Source: an uncultured Lachnospira sp.
Lineage (GTDB): Bacteria; Bacillota; Clostridia; Lachnospirales; Lachnospiraceae
Assembly: GCA_947306285.1 (NCBI GenBank)
Contig: CAMZGB010000009.1
Coordinates: forward strand, 1-22,206
DNA length: 22,206 nt
Reading direction: 5' to 3'
The position numbers were made by a program, and so were the translations under genes. Below, in pieces: positions 1 to 7,221 of this stretch. The notes below the pieces were generated by a model. The model was given only the letters and a program-made list of their open reading frames with translations. It had not been told where the DNA came from and searched no databases. Position 1 is the stretch's first letter. Every line of letters starts with the position of its first letter.

Positions 1-79
1 CAATCAGCAATGCACTAATGGGGTGATGCTCGATATAGTTAGTAGCAAAACTTTGGTATTCATGTGGTTCGTATTGCAT
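1..79 (-). CDS. SNF2-like phage helicase, N-terminal fragment (partial)
   Basis: Only the first 26 codons lie in the window; the gene runs off the left edge. The protein begins MQYEPHEYQSFATNYI and continues HHPISALLI, which resembles the Q-motif and approach to Walker A at the start of phage SNF2/DEAD-like helicases ('..PHEYQ..' followed by a buried strand). The ATG at 79-77 shares one base with the TGA stop of the upstream VRR-NUC gene (TGATG), so translation is probably coupled. A strong GGAGGTGAT ribosome site lies just upstream, inside the end of the VRR-NUC gene. An SNF2 helicase after VRR-NUC is the usual order in Firmicutes phage replication modules. The family call rests on a short segment plus gene order. 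Confidence 0.65.
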   Translation of the reverse strand, partial: MQYEPHEYQSFATNYIEHHPISALLI

Positions 80-486
80 CAATAATCACCTCCTAACATG
101 CTTTCAATATCTTTTGCTTCTTCGTCGTTACCATCAATAATTACTGGTCTATAACCTCTAGGAAATTCACCGAAGAAGTAATCGAATTTATTCACATAGG
201 CTACTGGTCCACCAATAACCTCTATCAATTTTTGTATTTGTTTTTCGTTATCAATCACATAAGTGTTAAACCCAAGCGACCTCAATTCTTTGTGGCGTTG
301 GAGTTGTATTTTACGTGGTTTCTTTTTATGGGCTTTCACCTCAACAAACCCTATTTTTCCAAAAGGGAACATCACAATACGGTCAGGTACCCCTACATAA
401 CCAGGACTAACTAGCTTTAGGCATAATCCTCCAGCCTTTTTAACGGCTTTTACCAATTTTTCCTCTATTTTTGCTTCTTCAGCCAT
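79..486 (-). CDS. VRR-NUC domain nuclease
   Basis: A 135-aa protein of the VRR-NUC group of PD-(D/E)XK nucleases, found in phage replication modules and related to the FAN1 nuclease domain; it probably cuts branched or replication-intermediate DNA. Visible active-site residues are VPDR (33-36, Asp35), the E49-V-K51 of 'GFVEVKAH', and the downstream Q61-x3-H65 of the family core. About 50 C-terminal residues after the core form an acidic tail without a recognised domain. The frame stays open upstream to 612, but the start at 486 is preferred because GGAGG sits 4 nt before this ATG and homologous proteins begin near the 'EE..IE..LV' helix. The upstream extension covers an inverted repeat and is probably leader. 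Its stop overlaps the start of the next helicase gene. Confidence 0.88.
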   Translation of the reverse strand: MAEEAKIEEKLVKAVKKAGGLCLKLVSPGYVGVPDRIVMFPFGKIGFVEVKAHKKKPRKIQLQRHKELRSLGFNTYVIDNEKQIQKLIEVIGGPVAYVNKFDYFFGEFPRGYRPVIIDGNDEEAKDIESMLGGDY

Positions 487-514
487 ATGACCTCCAAGCA
501 ATACTATGTATTGT

Positions 515-609
515 AGAGGTCGGAGATATCGTTTCCGAACTTTTCTATATAGAGATTTTTTTATTTTTTCCTTATATGAACAAGTTATGTTTTGAGGTCT
601 CCGACCTCT
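515..609 (-). repeat. Inverted repeat in leader of VRR-NUC gene
   Basis: The 12-base arm AGAGGTCGGAGA (515-526) is perfectly complementary to TCTCCGACCTCT (598-609), separated by 71 AT-rich bases. The right arm is also part of a local 6-3-6 palindrome, GAGGTC-TCC-GACCTC (594-608). Both lie in the 137-base gap between the primase/helicase gene and VRR-NUC, so the transcript leader could fold into either a long-range stem or a local hairpin. There is no downstream T-run typical of a terminator. The structure is seen directly; the function (processing site, operator, or replication-linked site) is unknown. Confidence 0.6.
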
Positions 610-623
610 CACAATCGCATTTT

Positions 624-2936
624 TTACTTTAGTAAGTCACCGAAATCTTCGCTTGCTGATGAGAGGTCAATTGGTAATAGGGATAGGCCTTTAATGAAGT
701 AACGATGTTTCATGTCTATTCTTTTAAAGCCACGTTTCTTTAAAATTGCATAGAAGTCTGTTGTGCTTCTTGCCGGTTCGCCAACTTGGAAACAATAATT
801 CCTGTATTTGGTGTAAAGCTCACCACTAGGGCAGACTGCATTTGGATCAGATGTGTCACATTTTTCATCTAAGAATAATGCAACAGAATCACTTTGCTCC
901 TTATAGCCATCAATAGCATCCGCCACTTCTTCCGGGGGTTCGATATGAAAACCGTGGTCGATTGCTTTTTTAGCACCTTCGATAAGCCAATAGAGAATGT
1001 ATTCGCCAGCCTCCTCAACTAGCACCTCGGCATAGTTCTTAATATCTTCTTTGCCAACGAACTTATGTTTAAAAGGAATAACGATAATTCTTCTCCATGT
1101 GCCATCATCGACAGTTGCTACCTTTGGTAAGTTATTTGTGTAAATGACTAAGGTATGACTTGGGGTGAAGTCAAATGGGTCCTTATATTTCTTGCATGCG
1201 TTAATTTTGTCAGTGGAACACATGCGTTTAATTGTGGATTCGTCCAAGCGATCACCTGCTTTAGTTTCCGCAGCGATTACAAGTCTTCTACCACGGAGTT
1301 CAGCTAAGTCTGCTTGTTTGTCACGTTTAATAGATGTGGTAAGTACGTCACTAGCGATAGAGCCATAGTAGTCGCCTAGCACACTGCTTATCGAGTTAAA
1401 GAAGGTAGACTTACCGTTACCGCCTTCACCATAGGCAATGATGCAAGCTTCGACATAGACTTTACCGAAGAGTGCCATGCCACACATTTCCTGAACGTAT
1501 TCGATGAGTTTATCGTTATGGCCAAATATGGTATTAACTGACTTAAGCCACTTCTCTTTCCCTTTTAGGGAAGGTGAGACACTAGTCATTTTTGTCATAA
1601 GGTCTTCTGCCCTATGTTCGCGTAGCCCCTTAACACCTTCTCTTAAGTCATAAACACCCGCTGGTGTATTAAGTAAGAATGGGTTGGCATCAAGCATCAT
1701 GGAATCTATTTCCACCATTGGCCTGACTTCTTTTAAAGTCGCCGCTATATAGTGAGAGAATCTACGCTTAATGACATACTCTTTAAACTGAAGAGCTTCT
1801 AAATAGCCGTGATACGCTTTGCGTTGATCTTCAGATAAGGTCTTATCGATCTCACTCTTTTTGCATGTGGCAATAAGGGTAAAGGCATCTAGTTCGGTTA
1901 ACTTTTTATAGTTAACGATAATAAGATGCTCTGCTTGGCGTAGTTGACGTTCAGTTAACTCTTGAGCAATCGCTTGAGCACCGGCTTCGCTTTCTACCCA
2001 TTTGTTATTGCGATAAACGATATTGAGCGTAGCGGCACTATACTTAAGGTCGTTAGAGAAATACTTTTGAAGTAAACGAGCTTGTCCAACATCGCTTTGG
2101 TCAGTTGGGCGGTAGTCGTTATCATCATCGTAATCATCAGGCTTTTTATAATTTGGGTCCGCTAATATAACTTTGTTATAAAACTTAAGAGCACTATTCC
2201 AGATAAGCTTAAGTTCGAAGTCATCTAAAGGTGGATTACAGTGGCTTGCCTTTTCATCGAATAAGGTGACCGCTTCTTCGGTATCACCATAGCGTTTTAG
2301 TACCTTAACGGCATAGCGATGCATGGTCGCATTTCTTTGACCTTCAGGAATATCGTCATCACCACTATCGTAATTATCGAAGTCCATCTCATCTAAGAGC
2401 TCGTTAAGAGTCATGTAGCCATTAACAATCTCGACCTTGGGGTTTTCAGTACCAAAGAAGAAATGAGCAGCATCCTTAGCTCTTGGGTCGATAATTGGTA
2501 AATACTTCATTAATCGTTTAGCAAGAGCATCGTATTCATCTTTGGATTTGATATCCGCGGCAATGATGATGTGCATCTTTGGACGTTTTTGTTTGATGGT
2601 TGTGACACCATTTTTATTCTTCTTAGGCTTATCGACCATGTGATTCCTTGAATAATGGATGATGTGTGGAACGCCTTTAATAACGTTTTCGACATCATCT
2701 TTATCGAACCATTCGCTAGGATTATCGCTATGGTCATTATCGATATCTATCAATAAGCAATTACTTTTAACAAAGTTATCACCTGAGCGGGAGTCTTTAA
2801 AAAGCGGGCCGACATAGTCATGGATAAACATAGAAGGATCATATTTCCCCGACTTGGTGTCGATGTTATATTCGTGGGGATATTTTGTATTAGCAGGGTC
2901 CTCTCTTACATCAGACCCATAAAATGTAATAATCAT
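624..2936 (-). CDS. Phage primase-helicase (AEP primase + D5/SF3 helicase)
   Basis: A 770-aa protein that likely both primes and unwinds DNA at the phage replication fork. The N-terminal primase carries LLIDIDND (61-68, Asp64 and Asp66 as metal ligands), RPKMHII (118-124) and 'IDPRAKDAAHFF' (149-160), the three-motif pattern of archaeo-eukaryotic-type primases. A PriCT-like helical segment follows (about 200-255). The C-terminal half is an SF3 helicase of the D5/P4 type: Walker A GEGGNGKST (503-511), Walker B region RLVIAAETK (551-559), motif C LVIYTNN (596-602) and the arginine finger TWRR (613-616). The frame extends 18 codons upstream into the polymerase gene, but the ATG at 2936 is preferred because AGGAGG lies 6 nt before it. 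It follows the polymerase stop by 13 nt. Confidence 0.93.
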   Translation of the reverse strand: MIITFYGSDVREDPANTKYPHEYNIDTKSGKYDPSMFIHDYVGPLFKDSRSGDNFVKSNCLLIDIDNDHSDNPSEWFDKDDVENVIKGVPHIIHYSRNHMVDKPKKNKNGVTTIKQKRPKMHIIIAADIKSKDEYDALAKRLMKYLPIIDPRAKDAAHFFFGTENPKVEIVNGYMTLNELLDEMDFDNYDSGDDDIPEGQRNATMHRYAVKVLKRYGDTEEAVTLFDEKASHCNPPLDDFELKLIWNSALKFYNKVILADPNYKKPDDYDDDNDYRPTDQSDVGQARLLQKYFSNDLKYSAATLNIVYRNNKWVESEAGAQAIAQELTERQLRQAEHLIIVNYKKLTELDAFTLIATCKKSEIDKTLSEDQRKAYHGYLEALQFKEYVIKRRFSHYIAATLKEVRPMVEIDSMMLDANPFLLNTPAGVYDLREGVKGLREHRAEDLMTKMTSVSPSLKGKEKWLKSVNTIFGHNDKLIEYVQEMCGMALFGKVYVEACIIAYGEGGNGKSTFFNSISSVLGDYYGSIASDVLTTSIKRDKQADLAELRGRRLVIAAETKAGDRLDESTIKRMCSTDKINACKKYKDPFDFTPSHTLVIYTNNLPKVATVDDGTWRRIIVIPFKHKFVGKEDIKNYAEVLVEEAGEYILYWLIEGAKKAIDHGFHIEPPEEVADAIDGYKEQSDSVALFLDEKCDTSDPNAVCPSGELYTKYRNYCFQVGEPARSTTDFYAILKKRGFKRIDMKHRYFIKGLSLLPIDLSSASEDFGDLLK

Positions 2937-2949
2937 TGTTTTCCTCCTA

Positions 2950-4878
2950 TTAATCTTTTTGGTAGAACTCGCACTCATATCCATCGGCATTAAGAATTAA
3001 ACCAGCGGCCCAATCTGGGTTCCTAGTCATCCTTGCCACCACGTTTGACACTTTAGTGTCCATAGGCACTTCAATGATCACTTCATCGTGGACATGAGCA
3101 ACGATTTTAAATTGACTGAGATTTTTCATAGCGAATATAAGCAAATCGCGTGCCGTTGCCTGAATGACGTTTTCAACAAACTTTGGACCATATGATTCAA
3201 TGCGAGAGTATTTCTTCTTTGAATCAATGCCGTAGTATGTGATGCTGCCATCCACTATTTGCGGTTTGACGTATGCCAGCTTTCTACCACTAGGTAAAGT
3301 GATAAAAAGCATCTTTGACTTATATTCGAATTCTAATTGACCTAATTTGACTATATTGTTTGCGTTATTAAGAGCGGCTTTAATGGCTCTTTCTACATCC
3401 CACCAGAACTTCACGATGTTAGGGTTAGCTTTTCGCCAAGCCGTAACTAATCCATCAAGTTCTTCTTCCTTTAAACCATAATCTAGAGCTGACATCGCTA
3501 TGAGGGCACCTTTGGCCCCACCATAGCCCAACGCCAATTCAGCAATCTTCCCTTTTGGTCTAAGTTCAGCGTTAACACCATGTTTTTCAACAGGAACACC
3601 AAACATCTGACTAGCGGATGCACAATAGATGTCTTCGTTGTTTTTAAAGGCATCCATACGCCACTCCTCACCTGCATACCAAGCAATCACTCTTGCTTCA
3701 ATAGCAGAGAAGTCACTTACAATGAACTTGTGATTAGGTTTTGGAATAAAGGCAGTTCTTATGAGCTGCGATAACGTATCCGGTACATCAGGATAGAGCA
3801 TTTCAAGAGCGTTAATATTACCTTCCTTAACAAGAGCACGAGCACTCGCTAAATCGGGCAAATGGTTTTGTGGTAAGTTCTGAAGTTGAACTATTTTTGA
3901 GCTAAATCTACCAGTGCGATTCGCCCCATAAAATTGAAACATTCCTCTTACCCTATTATCGCTACACTTTGACTTAAGCATTGCTTCATATTTTTTAATG
4001 GAAGATTTGCTTATCATCTGACGTAGCATTAAGACTTGTTGGACTGTTTCATCGCTAGCATTAGTGAGTAGCTCTTTTACTTCTTTTTTGCCCAAGGATG
4101 GAGCGTTGACGTCATTATCAAAGAGCCATTCTTTAAGCTGAGCAACTGAGTTCGGATTTTCTAAATTTGTGAGATTTTGCAGGGTTTTTAGATACTTTTC
4201 TCGGCAAATCTCATTTATTTCAATTGCTTTAGTAATAAGATTTTCATCCACTAAAACACCACAATCGTTTATGAGCTCACACATCCAATACTCTTCCCAG
4301 ACAAACTCCGGTACTGGATAATTTGATAGACGTATTTGGATAGATGATTCAGCTTCTACATCACGTTGGTTATAGAACTTAAATAGTTCCCATTTTTCTT
4401 TATCGTGATAGTAATAGTTTCTTAACCTATAACCATTTTTCTTAGTTGGCTTACATGGAACACAAAAATATCTGATTAATTCCTTGCCTTCATCAAGCTT
4501 CTTTTTATCGATATTTAGCACCGCACCAACTTGTTTAAGTGAGAACGGTAGACCAAGTATCGCTGCCCAAGTCATGGTACATTTCCAACCTTTTGGATGG
4601 AGGTATTTACCAGTCTTGTTATAAAGGAATCTTGATAAGCAAATACGTTCGAATTGAGCATTAAATGCCCACTTTGTTATAGCGGGATTACTTAAAGCGG
4701 CAATGATATCATCTGGTATAGTTTCACCGCTTGCTAGGTCCACCACTTTGACTGCACTGTCATCAGCGGAATAACCGAAGAGTAGGATTTCAAAGTCAGA
4801 ATCTTCTACATAGCGATAAACACCAGCTGTTATGGGCGTGCCACTATATGTTTCAATATCGATTGATAACTTATTCAC
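2950..4878 (-). CDS. Family A DNA polymerase (phage PolA type)
   Basis: A 642-aa replicative polymerase of phage family A. The 3'-5' exonuclease domain starts at once with LSIDIETYSG (Asp7 and Glu9 as ExoI metal ligands). Polymerase motif A is SDFSAIEAR (388-396); motif B is the RPKGKIAELALGYGG segment (440-454); motif C is HVHDE (595-599). Length is normal for Firmicutes phage enzymes with no 5'-3' exonuclease domain. The start is taken as the GTG at 4878: AGGAGG lies 8 nt before it, whereas another in-frame GTG three codons earlier overlaps that ribosome site. It sits between the ssDNA-binding protein and primase-helicase genes and should act with both at the fork. Confidence 0.95.
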   Translation of the reverse strand: MNKLSIDIETYSGTPITAGVYRYVEDSDFEILLFGYSADDSAVKVVDLASGETIPDDIIAALSNPAITKWAFNAQFERICLSRFLYNKTGKYLHPKGWKCTMTWAAILGLPFSLKQVGAVLNIDKKKLDEGKELIRYFCVPCKPTKKNGYRLRNYYYHDKEKWELFKFYNQRDVEAESSIQIRLSNYPVPEFVWEEYWMCELINDCGVLVDENLITKAIEINEICREKYLKTLQNLTNLENPNSVAQLKEWLFDNDVNAPSLGKKEVKELLTNASDETVQQVLMLRQMISKSSIKKYEAMLKSKCSDNRVRGMFQFYGANRTGRFSSKIVQLQNLPQNHLPDLASARALVKEGNINALEMLYPDVPDTLSQLIRTAFIPKPNHKFIVSDFSAIEARVIAWYAGEEWRMDAFKNNEDIYCASASQMFGVPVEKHGVNAELRPKGKIAELALGYGGAKGALIAMSALDYGLKEEELDGLVTAWRKANPNIVKFWWDVERAIKAALNNANNIVKLGQLEFEYKSKMLFITLPSGRKLAYVKPQIVDGSITYYGIDSKKKYSRIESYGPKFVENVIQATARDLLIFAMKNLSQFKIVAHVHDEVIIEVPMDTKVSNVVARMTRNPDWAAGLILNADGYECEFYQKD

Positions 4879-4901
4879 TTTGATCACCTCCTAAAGAAAT
4901 A

Positions 4902-4928
4902 GGGAGAGCAGTTATTCGCCACTCTCCC
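4902..4928 (-). promoter_or_regulatory. Intergenic hairpin before polymerase gene
   Basis: GGGAGAG (4902-4908) pairs perfectly with CTCTCCC (4922-4928) around a 13-nt loop. In the minus-strand transcript it lies after the ssDNA-binding protein gene and about 15 nt before the polymerase ribosome site. It is followed by TATTTCTTTAG rather than a clear U-run, so an attenuator, mRNA-stability or processing hairpin is more likely than a full terminator. Confidence 0.5.
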
Positions 4929-4950
4929 GAGAAAGGAGTAACTAATGAGA

Positions 4951-5508
4951 TTAGTCAAGGAAACCGTCATCGTCAGCGAAGTCTGCTTCGGCTGTGGATT
5001 TAGAACCTAAAGGTTCACCATCACGAATCTTTTGAAGATTATTTAAGCCACAAGCGATACCTTTATTACCGTTGTTATTAAAGGCATAGAAGGTAATGGA
5101 TGCGCGACCATAGATGCCGCTGTAGAGTTCGCTAGTTTCGATAATTGGATTAAGTGCCGCATCAACCACTTCTGGTTTGCTGGTACTGTTTGCATTTACA
5201 AAGTAAGAGTCTTTGTATGCAGGATCTTCAGGACGTTCTAAGTCACCGTCACGAAGAGGAGATTTAATACCTGTTAAAGGTGGGAGAACTTTGCCGTTAC
5301 CACGTAATTTGAATTCGCCTTCTTTATAGGCAGCTTCGATAGCGGCTTTAATCTTTTCCACTAATTCGGTATCTGATTTAGGAATAATAAGTGAGACAGA
5401 GTATTTTGGTGTAGCACCCTCTGCGTTAGCTTTTGGTTCATTTGCGTTTAAGTAGCTGAATCTGACTACTGATGTAATAACCTTACATGGGTTGTTATTC
5501 TTTGCCAT
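4951..5508 (-). CDS. DUF2815 single-stranded DNA-binding protein
   Basis: A 185-aa protein matching the DUF2815 family (Enc34-type phage ssDNA-binding proteins, an OB-fold group functionally like T7 gp2.5). Family features include the N-terminal 'VRFSYLNANEPKA' strand, the 'YSVSLIIPKSD' strand, the central 'PLRDGD' turn, 'SELYSGIYGRASITFYAFNN', and a strongly acidic tail (AEADFADDDGFLD) of the kind SSBs use to recruit partners. It likely coats ssDNA for the adjacent polymerase, primase-helicase and nucleases. Its GGAGG site lies in the last codons of the DUF2800 gene, 12 nt before ATG, so the two are tightly linked. The family assignment is from recalled similarity. Confidence 0.88.
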   Translation of the reverse strand: MAKNNNPCKVITSVVRFSYLNANEPKANAEGATPKYSVSLIIPKSDTELVEKIKAAIEAAYKEGEFKLRGNGKVLPPLTGIKSPLRDGDLERPEDPAYKDSYFVNANSTSKPEVVDAALNPIIETSELYSGIYGRASITFYAFNNNGNKGIACGLNNLQKIRDGEPLGSKSTAEADFADDDGFLD

Positions 5509-5515
5509 AAGTTTG

Positions 5516-6652
5516 CTATTCCTCCATAAAATCTAATTTGGCTAAGTTAAGTGCTGGTCTTTTATCGCTCTCTTCCACGAGAGTTGGTTTACCAGTTGGT
5601 TTGTAGACATATTTGTCCACGAGTTCGATAAATTTCGCTTTTCCGATACGTTTGGTTAGTTCCGTTATTGATAGAAGCTTTGGTTCATCAAATGGATCCA
5701 AACCATTATCTTGTAGCGTTTTAATGACTTCATTTTCATCGGTATACTTACGGTTAGAACGACCTTCTACCAATTTGAAGCCGGGATAGTGAACGCCTTT
5801 TAAACTTTCACTTAGAGCAAATTCTTTGATGTCATTACCCCAAGAAACTAGGTCATCGATTTTGGTTAAGATTTCCGCTATTTCTTCGTTGGATAATAAA
5901 TCCTTATTTTGCTCTTTATAGCCTTCGAGCTTAAGCATCTCGTTGGCGCGGTGTTTGCATTCATGGCGTGCCTTACAGAATTGGCACCATGAACCACATT
6001 TGAATTCGCCTTTACCTTCATAGGCTAAGGCAGTTTTAGGCTTAACTTCTTCATTAGCCCAAGCGACTAATTCGTCTTTAGAACATGACCATTCGGAGAT
6101 GTTATTGACTCTTGGTTGGATGATTACCATGTTGATTTCTTTAATGTCATAAAGCGGTTCAAACATGAGCAAACTTCCGTAAGAGTAAATCATCAACTGT
6201 GGGTTACGTTCGCAAGAGACTTCTACGCCTTTTCCGTGCTTATAGTCCAGGACACAGATACCGCCGTCATAAACGATTACTATGTCACTACTGCCGAAGC
6301 CTTCAGGCACTACATCTGAGAAGTCAACCAATACTTCACTTGCGATAAATGGGTGCTTGCCTTCCGCTTTTAGTCTTTCGTAAATTTCACTTACGTAATT
6401 AACAGCGACATCAGTGCATTCATCGATTTCTTCTATGTCAAATTCGGTTTCTTCAATTTCTTCATCGAAGGGAATTCCGTAGCGTTCTTTTATCTTCTTT
6501 TCGAGGATTAAGTGTGCAAAACTGCCTTCTTTTGCATAAATTGAACCTTCATCTTCATAGTCTTCGGTAAGCCTGACACTAGGTGGACACTCCATCGCTC
6601 GCTTTAGTGAGCTTCCACCAATTAACGAGTGGCCGTTAGTCTTTGGTGGCAT
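5516..6652 (-). CDS. DUF2800 phage Cas4/RecB-like nuclease
   Basis: A 378-aa phage nuclease of the DUF2800 family, a PD-(D/E)XK enzyme resembling Cas4 and the RecB/AddB nuclease. Core residues are His47 (GSFAHLILE), Asp123 (GSSDIVIV), Asp136 and Lys138 in VLDYKHGKG, and Gln152 in the following helix. Cys22 (ECPPS) with Cys223, Cys226 and Cys232 (CGSWCQFCKARHEC) forms the spacing of a 4Fe-4S cluster that staples the fold. It probably processes DNA ends during phage recombination-dependent replication, next to the ssDNA-binding protein. The start at 6652 overlaps the upstream gene by 17 nt; AAGGA lies about 8 nt before it. Confidence 0.88.
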   Translation of the reverse strand: MPPKTNGHSLIGGSSLKRAMECPPSVRLTEDYEDEGSIYAKEGSFAHLILEKKIKERYGIPFDEEIEETEFDIEEIDECTDVAVNYVSEIYERLKAEGKHPFIASEVLVDFSDVVPEGFGSSDIVIVYDGGICVLDYKHGKGVEVSCERNPQLMIYSYGSLLMFEPLYDIKEINMVIIQPRVNNISEWSCSKDELVAWANEEVKPKTALAYEGKGEFKCGSWCQFCKARHECKHRANEMLKLEGYKEQNKDLLSNEEIAEILTKIDDLVSWGNDIKEFALSESLKGVHYPGFKLVEGRSNRKYTDENEVIKTLQDNGLDPFDEPKLLSITELTKRIGKAKFIELVDKYVYKPTGKPTLVEESDKRPALNLAKLDFMEE

Positions 6653-6923
6653 CTTCGAGTTCCTTCGCTTTCGCTAAGAGTTCAGGATAATCTTTAGGAT
6701 CAACTTCGCTTAATTTGTTGACACCTAAGCCAATGAGCATCATTCGGACATTGGTTGTGTAACCTTTTCTAGAGAGTTCAGCAAGAACCGTTCTCACTTC
6801 TTCTAAGGTAGGTTGTTTGACCTCTTTTTCTTTTTTAGGCTTTTTACCTTCTTCAAGCTCATCTGCGAGAGCGTTGATTTCTGTAGCGATTGCCCTTAGT
6901 TTTTGAGCGACCTCTTTTGTCAT
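6636..6923 (-). CDS. Small conserved phage replication-module protein
   Basis: A 95-aa protein with an N-terminal helix (about 1-25), a lysine/glutamate-rich linker (26-38) and a C-terminal helical domain 'TLEEVRTVLAELSRKGYT...LGVNKLSEVDPKDYPELLAKAKEL'. Proteins of this layout sit directly before DUF2800 in many Firmicutes prophages, where automated annotation often calls them 'rRNA biogenesis protein rrp5', a label I would not trust. The C-terminal part resembles the helical tail seen on some phage recombination-related proteins. It overlaps DUF2800 by 17 nt, and GGAG lies upstream of the ATG. The molecular function is unknown. Confidence 0.8.
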   Translation of the reverse strand: MTKEVAQKLRAIATEINALADELEEGKKPKKEKEVKQPTLEEVRTVLAELSRKGYTTNVRMMLIGLGVNKLSEVDPKDYPELLAKAKELEDATKD

Positions 6924-7053
6924 AAGGCTTGTCTCCTTTCTTTAGATTGCTGTTGAGCGATTCAACTTCATCGTTAACTTCTTCAATGACCACTAGGGCA
7001 AGTGAGAGAAGACCAATGATGTTGAATAAGTTGTTTTGAACTTTTTTATTCAT
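6859..7053 (-). CDS. Small phage protein with hydrophobic N-terminal helix
   Basis: A 64-aa hypothetical protein. AAAGGAG lies 6 nt before the ATG, and it overlaps the next gene by 65 nt in another frame. Residues 8-23 (NLFNIIGLLSLALVVI) are strongly hydrophobic and could be a short membrane helix or amphipathic anchor; an acidic stretch and a very basic tail (KRGRSKTKGNRYRNQRSRR) follow. The last 20 residues are read from the start of the downstream gene, so they may be constrained by that gene rather than selected. It is the first gene of the replication operon. No family recognised. Confidence 0.6.
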   Translation of the reverse strand: MNKKVQNNLFNIIGLLSLALVVIEEVNDEVESLNSNLKKGDKPYDKRGRSKTKGNRYRNQRSRR

Positions 7054-7163
7054 TTGTTTCTCCTTTCCGAGCAGTTCATCACTCTTGGCAATCCTTATGG
7101 GACCAGTGACTTATGGCTTCGCACTAAAATTGCAAAAAAAATTTATTTTTGTTTTTCGAGCAT

Positions 7164-7197
7164 AAAAAAAGACCACTACGTTATTCGCGTAATGGCC
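7164..7197 (-). terminator. Intrinsic terminator after ABC-3C cassette
   Basis: In the minus-strand transcript, GGCCAUUACG pairs with CGUAGUGGUC (10 bp including two G-U pairs) around a CGAAUAA loop, followed immediately by seven U. It lies 25 nt after the stop of the ATPase gene at 7222, and should separate the cassette from the phage replication operon downstream. Confidence 0.9.
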
Positions 7198-7221
7198 TAT
7201 GTGCATGTGTTTCTTAATTAA

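Noticed and set aside
487..612. Extended N-terminus for the VRR-NUC protein (start at 612).
   Set aside because: The extension is basic, lacks similarity to the family and covers the inverted repeat, while a GGAGG site sits at the right distance from the ATG at 486.
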